From NCBI GenBank assembly GCA_951799445.1, contig OX637294.1, forward strand, positions 27,987,452 to 28,051,451: a stretch of 64,000 nucleotides of DNA, read 5' to 3'. A program made the position numbers and the translations under genes. The notes below the pieces were generated by a model. That model saw only the letters and a program-made list of their open reading frames with translations, did not search any database and was not told where the DNA came from. Source of the DNA: Pseudisothecium myosuroides. Taxonomy: Eukaryota; Streptophyta; Bryopsida; Hypnales; Lembophyllaceae. Positions 57,401 through 64,000 of this stretch are shown in pieces. How positions within the stretch are numbered: position 1 is the first letter of the stretch; each line of letters starts with the position of its first letter.

Positions 57401-57807
57401 TTTTCTCCCTATTTTTGAATTTCTTTCAAGAATATTGGAATTTGAATGACATGTAGTTTTTTATATAAGTAGTGTGTGTGTATATATATATATATGGGGT
57501 GGGTGGTGTGGTGTTGTGTGTGTGTGTGTATGGGTACATGTATGTGGGTATATATGTCTGTGTTAATGCAGTACAAACTTTTTATCTAGGAAGAAAGTGA
57601 AATTTTTGAATTGCCTATGATTTAGAGTCAAAGAGTAAGTGAAGTTGTTTTTTGAAGTTTTGACATTAATTATTTCACATAAATGAGAAGCTAAATGATC
57701 AAAACAACACTTCAAAGGACTTTAATCATGATAAAAAATAAATATGACCATTGGAACAATTAGAAATTATTAATCACAAAGTTCTTAATGTGTTTTAAGA
57801 TTGAGTG
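54441..57807. other. Mostly gene-free stretch
   Basis: 54455-54685 holds a weak coding-like trace on plus (DSLLALVVHGVHIQWIGWDN) broken by stops and unrecognised. 56280-56510 resembles the right part of the 58761-type element ('gtagaaatggcagcttt'). Otherwise AT-rich. Confidence 0.45.
57475..57560. repeat. Compound TG/TA microsatellite
   Basis: Alternating (GT)n and (TA)n runs with G-rich interruptions. Confidence 0.9.
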
Positions 57808-57845
57808 CACTACAAGAGAAAGGGGTGTATTTAGGATAATAGACT
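57808..57845 (+). repeat. CACTA terminus
   Basis: CACTACAAGAGAAAGGGG is identical at its first 18 bases to the end at 43686. The following 57940-58130 is GC-richer and may be element interior. The matching right end is not identified. Confidence 0.5.
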
Positions 57846-58760
57846 AGTATGAGATTGCTGAAATTTGTTTCAATGTTCCTGATAGGTCACGTTGAATATA
57901 GAAAATGAATAAAGTGAAGTATTGAAATACTTATCGGTCGTCACTTCTTTAACGGTCGGCTGCTCTGCTAACTACCCAGCGCACACGCCAGTTTAACGCC
58001 ACGCCATCCGCCATCCACCTGGCCAAGTGGCAAATTGCCACAAGCTGATCCCAAATTTCCTAGCGGTTGGCATTGGTTGAGGAGCTCCCCCACACACTTG
58101 AGCTTATCCCACTGCCCCACGCCATGGAAAAAAACACAGATGCGCTGAAAATAATTTTAAAAACATACTAGTGTGCCGTTGCTACAACCAAAATATAAGC
58201 AATAGAACTTTTTTAATTTGAAATTTGAAAATAAATGTGTAATGCACAAAGGAGTGCAAGGGTTTTATTGCAGGGTGAGTTTGCATACGAATAGAATAGA
58301 ATATGAATAGAAAGCTTTATGTACAAAGGAATGCAAGTTTGTGGCGTTTGGACATGCAATGTAAAAATAATGTTTTTCTAAAATAGAAGATAATTTTACT
58401 TTGATTTTTTAATTTACAAAAATACATAATTTTCACACTGTAGGTCCAAACGCCACAAAAACTTGCACAAATAGAAAGCTCTATGCATGAAATAGTACAA
58501 GGGCGTTACGACATGTGATGTGAAAGTTATGTTCATTACAAGATAAAAGATAATTTAATTCAGTTTTTTATTTAAAAAAATTCTATAACTTTCACTCCTT
58601 AGGTCCAAACGCCAAAAATTGATGCAAATTAAAAAACTCTAGGTATGAAGAAATGCAAAAGGCTTTGCTTCATGGCATTTTTTTAACATGTCCGCACTGG
58701 TTCCATTTATTGGTGCAATCTTCATTGCTTGATGGATACCTCATTTGCATTTATATTTCA

Positions 58761-59603
58761 TTAATCCCTAAAGGCCCCAAGTCCCCTCCGGGGACACTTG
58801 GGATTTCGGGCAGGCTTGTGCGACCTAAAATTTCGACCTGTTTGTTTAAAACTTTTTTTGAAGATAGGTGCCCAAAGATTTTTAGCTTTCCAGAAATATA
58901 ATTTTTTTTTCAATCGGTACCCGGGAAAAAAAGTTATGCTGCCCAAAGTCAAAAAAGCCGTTCGTCGGGCAGAAAAAAAAAACTTAAAAAAATTGAATTT
59001 TTTTTTTTTGATTTTTTTTCTCAAAGATCATGCTTTTGTCTATATTTGAAGCTTTGATTCATTCTAATTGGACCCAAAATGAGAAAGTTATGGACAATCT
59101 TGTTTTTCGGGCAATCTAAGCGTCTTCTTCAAAAAAAAAACTTATAAAATTCATTTTTGAATGCAATTTTCGAAATTTTTCAAATTTTTTTTTGAAAAGG
59201 TTAAGTTTGTTTGCAAGAACAATCCCAAAATTGGGATTATGGTTTTTTAATTCCATCTAAGAGCTATTGAAGATTTAGTGTTTTGTTCAATTTTGGACCT
59301 ACTTCTACTTAACAATTTTCTTATATGTGAAAATCAAGTTTTGACATTCTGAAATCTTTTTCCCCGGCTCTCAACTCAAATGCTCAACATAAAAAATTTT
59401 AACTTTATGGTGTGTAGTGCAAAAAAAATCCACAAATGGCCGTCAAAGTCATCTGAAATTGCAATCCAGAGTTGTGAAGTATAAGATCCTATGGTTAGAT
59501 TCAAAAACAATTTTTTTTTTTTGGTTTAGGGAGTGATTGCAGCAGAAATGGCAGTTTTAAGTGTTTTCGGAGCCAGAAAATGCCTTGGGCCTTTAGGGGT
59601 TAA
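58761..59603 (+). mobile_element. Complete TTAA-family element, 843 bp (second subfamily)
   Basis: Left terminus TTAATCCCTAAAGGCCCCAA. Right terminus, read inward, TTAACCCCTAAAGGCCCAAG. These are the best-preserved inverted ends in the window. The outside bases differ (tca left, taa right). The body is only partly related to the 36143 subfamily but shares the 'gaagctttgattcatt' core. Long open frames inside are not protein-like. Confidence 0.8.
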
Positions 59604-59889
59604 TAAGCAAAATTAAGCAAAGTTCACAATATGGTCAAATTGACCTCATTAGCTAGGGGTCCATTAAAAAATATACTTTAAGACTTTAAAACAAATTCAA
59701 AAATGTATTGAATGCAAAAGTCAATTTCAATTCTATCTTCATTTGCAAGTATTAGGTATTGTCTTGCAATTTTAAAAGAAGGAATTTCCTTGATAATGGA
59801 AATTCCAATGAATTAAACAAGAAGCCTCAACATTTGACCACTTTATCAAAAAAAAATTAATAGTCACGATACAAAATTAAACTGAACAT

Positions 59890-60120
59890 GGTGGATCTCA
59901 CATGGGAAAAAAACGATCACTTATGGATTAAAAGATTATAATGTTTGATTGTGAGGGTGTTAAAATTCTGAAAGTGATTTCATGGGTGATTTTAAGTCTT
60001 CCTATTGTCTTTTGATATGCCAACTCTAAAAAATCAATACCATAAAAATTTGAACTCTAATTCTGGCATCTAAAATCTTTTTTTGAAAATATATGATTAT
60101 GATTTTTTGTGTCCACAATT
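59890..60120 (+). repeat. Partial copy of the 45397-45801 element body
   Basis: Shares 'ttataatgtttgat', 'aaagtgattt' and 'ttttgaaaatat'-type blocks in order with 45520-45760. No termini. Confidence 0.5.
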
Positions 60121-61099
60121 GTGTGCAAGGGTGTCCATTGCAAATCTTGATGTCCTAGTATTCAATTGAGCCTAAAGTATACATTACTTTGGAAAATAAA
60201 TCGTATTAGAAATTTACTTAAAAAAATTGTAGAGTAGTAGATTTTGAGAAGCCGTCAATTGATTTGGGTTATGCATAGAAAGCTCTTGAACCTCTTATTT
60301 TTTTGGTGACCAATTTCTTCAATTTAACATGTGAAAAGAGTTTTGAAGGACTTCAAAACACTTTTACAGATTTAGGGTTTCCATTATCAAACATTATAGT
60401 CTTTAAGTCCATAAGTGGTATTGTGGTATTTCCTTGTTTGATGAGAGTTCTCAAATAATTATGTGTCCTTTGAAATTGTATGGTTATAATTTTTTTTTTA
60501 AATTATAAAACTTATTTCAATGTTCGTTTTTTGTTGAATTTAGAACGACTTTCCTTAGTGATCAGAAAAGGCCTCCAATAATATAGAGATTAAGTAACCA
60601 TTGAATTTCAAGTTCAAAAATTTGTAACTAATTCTATGAAGGTCCAAAATATATGAAACAACTTTGTGCACATGTCAATTCCATTTTACTTCCTACAAAG
60701 ATGTACTAAGAAATTGTTTCAAGGAGTCTAGCTTCCTCCAAAAGGTAATGAATTCTTAAATGGTCGCTTCAACAACTAAAGAAATTAGTCTTTAATTTGT
60801 TTCCTAACTCTTATATGAAACAACATTGAAAAGAAACAACATTTCTGTACATCATGTACATTAGTACCTACAAGGATACCACAAAATAAATAAAAAGTAA
60901 AATTTGTCGTGCCTATCCCCACCACGCGATACAGTTTCCGGGTGAGGTTTTACCCATGTTTGATACCGTGCCACAATCTTGTTTGATACCCATGTGAAAT
61001 TGATACCCTGTAAAATTAATAAAAATTAGTTCCATTTGGCAACAGACATGTAGTATCCAAATCAACATAATATGTTGCCTTTTCACCAACATTTACATA

Positions 61100-61193
61100 G
61101 TTGACACCAATATGTGAAAACGGTCATTACAGTGCCCAAATGAACATAAAAGTGTTCATTTTTTGTTGATATGGACGCCATTTTCTAGTAGTG
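61100..61193 (-). repeat. CACTA terminus, right end
   Basis: Ends 'ttttctagtagtg' at 61193, outward CACTACTAGAAAATGGCG, a common plant CACTA start. The element would extend leftward, with 60900-61190 as its subterminal region. The left end is not found. Confidence 0.55.
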
Positions 61194-61384
61194 TTAGCTA
61201 TAAATGTTTTGGCTCAAGAGTTTGTTGACAGTTGCTTTTGGCCTATTTTTCTTGATGGTGTTGATCTAAAATGTTGGAAATCAAAATTTTACACCTTTTC
61301 GCATATGATTCTTAAAAACTAAGAAAAAAAAATTTGAAATATTAATACCTCCCAATCCCAAAACCATCATAAGTAACAAAAATG

Positions 61385-61740
61385 CCAAATCAATAGGCTC
61401 TACACCTTTGAATCTTTTACTACAGTGCTGTTGGAGATTGCTTTTCAATTGGCGGCTTCAGCCATCTTAAAAATCCATTGGTAGGGTGGTTTTGGCAGAT
61501 TGAAAAAGGTCAGTGTTCAAAGTGTGCATCCCTCATGCATGTATGCATGATGCTAAGTCCTTCATTTGAAGTGTGCTGAGCAATTTGGATTTTCCTTGGA
61601 GGAAAACATAAGAATTTTTTTGGTTTTGCAAAATTCATTTTCTGCAAATCCTACATTTATATTTGCAATCAAAAATCCCAAATAATTAGTTGTAGAGAGG
61701 TCTAAAGCGTATCCTAGACACGGCTCAAAATAGGAGTCTT
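61385..61740 (+). repeat. Dispersed repeat, partner of 53885-54240
   Basis: Collinear copy of 53885-54240. Similarity stops at 'ggctcaaaata' (about 61732), exactly where the other locus continues into the repeat that reappears at 63413. Confidence 0.8.
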
Positions 61741-62250
61741 TGTTCCACTTTTACCTTAGAAAACCCAGAATTTACCTTGCTAGGCCTATTTTGGATGTAA
61801 GATTATTTGGCTTGCCAATTGGCTCTTGAATATTACAATAGGGCCATGAAGTTGACTCCAATGTATGCAAAATTAGATTACAATTGAATCCACATTCAAT
61901 TAGAAAAAATGTTGAATCAAACAATAATAAGTCTTTGCTTTATAAGAGCAAAAATCTCCAATGAATATCACTTATAGTAGAGTTCCTTTGTACAACTTTA
62001 TGTCTTGCCACATCATTTCAATATTCCTTTTATCCTAATGCATAAAATTGGACATGTCAATGCCAGTTCCTGTTACATCTTAATTGAAAGTTAAAACAAT
62101 TAAAAAATTGCAAAAAATTCTAAAAGTGTCCAATGGTCTTATAATTTTGTAGTTAGGTGTTTTCTTCTATAGAAAATACATACTTATTATAAAAACAAAA
62201 TGAACACCCCGTACTAAAGAATTGTTGAAGATTTTGTATATTGGGGTTCT

Positions 62251-63010
62251 TTAATCCCTAAATGCGAGAACTATGTTTTGGGGGAAGATAGCAATTTTGG
62301 ACAGCTGACTACAAAAGGAGTTTTTGTTTCTTTTCTTTGGAAATTATATACAATGTTTGCCAAAGGAGAAGCTTTAAGGCCCAATTGTTTTCATAACTTT
62401 TGACTATGTGGTTAAAAAGTTATTGCATGATGTATGTTTTTCAATGCTTGGTGGGTAGGCTGGGCAATCCAAAAGTCTTCTTTAAAAAAAACTTTTTTAA
62501 AATGCAAAAACTTGAAATTGAGTCTTTAGATTTACGTACACGTGGGAAGCTTTAAATGACTTTAGTTTGATAAATGGCTTGAAAGTTATGACAAGTTTTA
62601 GTTTATGGCTAGATATAGTTTTCAAAGATTCAATATTACCCACAAAGTAAAGTTCTTCATAACATTCAATGCATTTATCAAAATGAAGTGATGCAAAGCT
62701 TCCCACATGTATATAAATCTAAAGAATCAATTTCAAATTTTGGCTTTTTAGAAAAGGGATTTTTGAAGAAGTTTGTTGGGCTACCCACCCTAAACCGCCA
62801 AGCAATGAAAACCACATATCATGCAGAAACTTTTTAACCACATTGTCAATTCACATGAAAACTATTGGGCCTCAAAGCCACTCTTTAGGCACACGTTATG
62901 TGAAATTTTCAAAGAATAAAAAAGAAAACTCCTAAAACTTTATAGTGAGCTGCCCAAAATCACAATGTTTCTTGCCCAAAAACACACTTCTTGCATTTAA
63001 AGGTGTTAGA
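62251..63010. mobile_element. TTAA-family foldback with arms of about 320 bp
   Basis: The left arm (62251-62580) starts TTAATCCCTAAATGCGAG and carries the family left-end body. The right arm (62690-63010) is the same body inverted, so 'cataacttttgactatgtgg' and 'gggaagctttaaatgac' reappear reversed ('caaagcttcccac'). The outer right end is degenerate (gcatttaaaggtgtta). Two left halves facing outward around a spacer of about 110 bp is a typical foldback derivative. Confidence 0.75.
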
Positions 63011-63123
63011 TCTTCGACATCATCTACCTCTTCATTCACAAAATTGTCCAATTCACAACACATACATCATCATTCCCAAATGAACTGCGGTAAACTAACC
63101 TTTTAGGTTTGTTCATCCTCCGT

Positions 63124-63239
63124 TTAATCCCTAGGAAATACAAAGTAAAAAATAGTGAATTTTTTTTATACATCGCTTTCATGAAAATACCCTGAAATTA
63201 GCTCATGTATGCCATTTGCTAACATCCTAAAGGGGTTAA
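63124..63239. mobile_element. Possible very short TTAA-family derivative, 116 bp
   Basis: TTAATCCCTAGG at 63124 and, read inward from 63239, TTAACCCCTTTAGG. Only about nine terminal bases agree, so this may be chance. Confidence 0.3.
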
Positions 63240-63412
63240 GTAACTACAAAATGATCATGAGCTTGGAGTTGAAGCAAGGGAGAATTCTTGTACTTGTTTG
63301 TTGAAGACATACAAGAGTACAAAATACACTAAAAACTTGTTATCTATAGGAAAAATAAGACTTATCCTAGAACTTAGAAGGTCTTGGTTCCAAGTTAGAT
63401 TTATATTGAATA

Positions 63413-63590
63413 CAACATTTGTATCATCTAATATATTGATCAACACCCTTAATAGCATCAAGAAACCATACAACCATGATAGACATGTTGAAAGTTTATA
63501 AGTTGATGATCTACATCATTTTTATATCTTCAAGCTTTATGAAAGAATATTGATCCAAGGAAATTTAGTATTGCAAATCATACTTGCTAG
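63413..63590 (+). repeat. Dispersed repeat, partner of 54241-54440
   Basis: Collinear with 54241-54440, see there. Confidence 0.8.
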
Positions 63591-64000
63591 CAATAGTCAA
63601 TGATTTCAAACATCTCTTACTACAATCATGTGGCCTTTCCCTTGTAAGAATGATGGTGCACAATAAATACATTAACCACCAGTAGACTGGACATATGTAG
63701 CCAAATTTAGATGTGTGATAATATGTGTTTTTAAAGGTGATTGTAAAAAACACCTACCAATTTTGTTGCGTTTTACAATACTCATTTTTTTTCTTCTGGA
63801 GTACCTTAAAAATTGAAAAGATAATTTTAAAAAAAACTTAAAAATATGATCAATGTTTATACCTATAAGATGAAGGTTTAGGGTAGGAAGATCATGGAAA
63901 AACTCTCTAAGTAGGAGAACTAGAAAAGTGCCAAATCTCATGAAAATATATTTTTCATGTATTAATTAGTAAAAAATAGGAAAAATAATTAAATGATGAA
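63591..64000. other. Gene-free AT-rich end of window
   Basis: Open frames on minus are AT-driven. No supported gene. Confidence 0.5.

Noticed and set aside
57808..61193. A single 3.4-kb CACTA element
   Set aside because: The two ends agree only loosely (CACTACAAGAGAAAGG versus CACTACTAGAAAATGG), subterminal regions differ and flanking triplets (gtg, tta) do not match, so they are treated as ends of separate elements.

Overview
This looks like nuclear DNA of a land plant. The pointers are scattered plant-type TTTAGGG telomere-like runs, plant CACTA-type transposon ends, plant LINE-like 3' tails, and decayed copies of three recognisable plant genes (sucrose synthase, a GNAT acetyltransferase and a group C bZIP factor). 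The window is strongly AT-rich, very poor in genes and dominated by dispersed repeats. That would suit a repeat-rich, possibly bryophyte-like, genome compartment, but the species cannot be settled from the sequence.

Layout. 0-1.2 kb: ends of CACTA-like elements around a small orphan ORF. 2.4-11 kb: a patchwork of related elements bounded by TTAA plus CCCCTAAAGG-type inverted termini, with duplicated telomere-like modules. 12.1-16.8 kb: the dominant gene, an intron-free RecQ-type helicase with N-terminal C2H2/OrsD-like zinc fingers and a C-terminal zinc-knuckle region; a single TAA cuts the knuckle, and the same frame stays open for another 108 codons. 18.9-19.6 kb (minus): an orphan 212-aa ORF with a good TATA box. 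21.2-21.7 kb (minus): a sucrose synthase relic. 22.6-24.5 kb: two more TTAA elements in reverse orientation. 25-35 kb: gene-free, with LINE-like tails, minisatellites and hairpins. 36.1-37.1 kb: a complete TTAA element. 39-46 kb: small MITEs, a CACTA terminus, a 405-bp TTAA element and two copies of one retroposon 3' end. 46.1-50 kb: a GC-richer gene graveyard (GNAT relic on minus, bZIP relic on plus). 50.8-51.5 kb: a fresh 317-bp tandem duplication. 52.5-53.1 kb (minus): a second orphan acidic protein. 53-64 kb: more TTAA elements, one a long-arm foldback, plus paired dispersed repeats.

There is no operon-like organisation. The genes appear to be isolated survivors in transposon-derived DNA. 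The two observations I find most unusual are (1) a numerous non-autonomous family whose ends fit the piggyBac pattern (TTAA target, CCC-starting inverted termini), and (2) the OrsD-like/RecQ/zinc-knuckle helicase, an architecture I associate with fungal telomere-linked or mobile helicases, sitting among telomere-like repeats.
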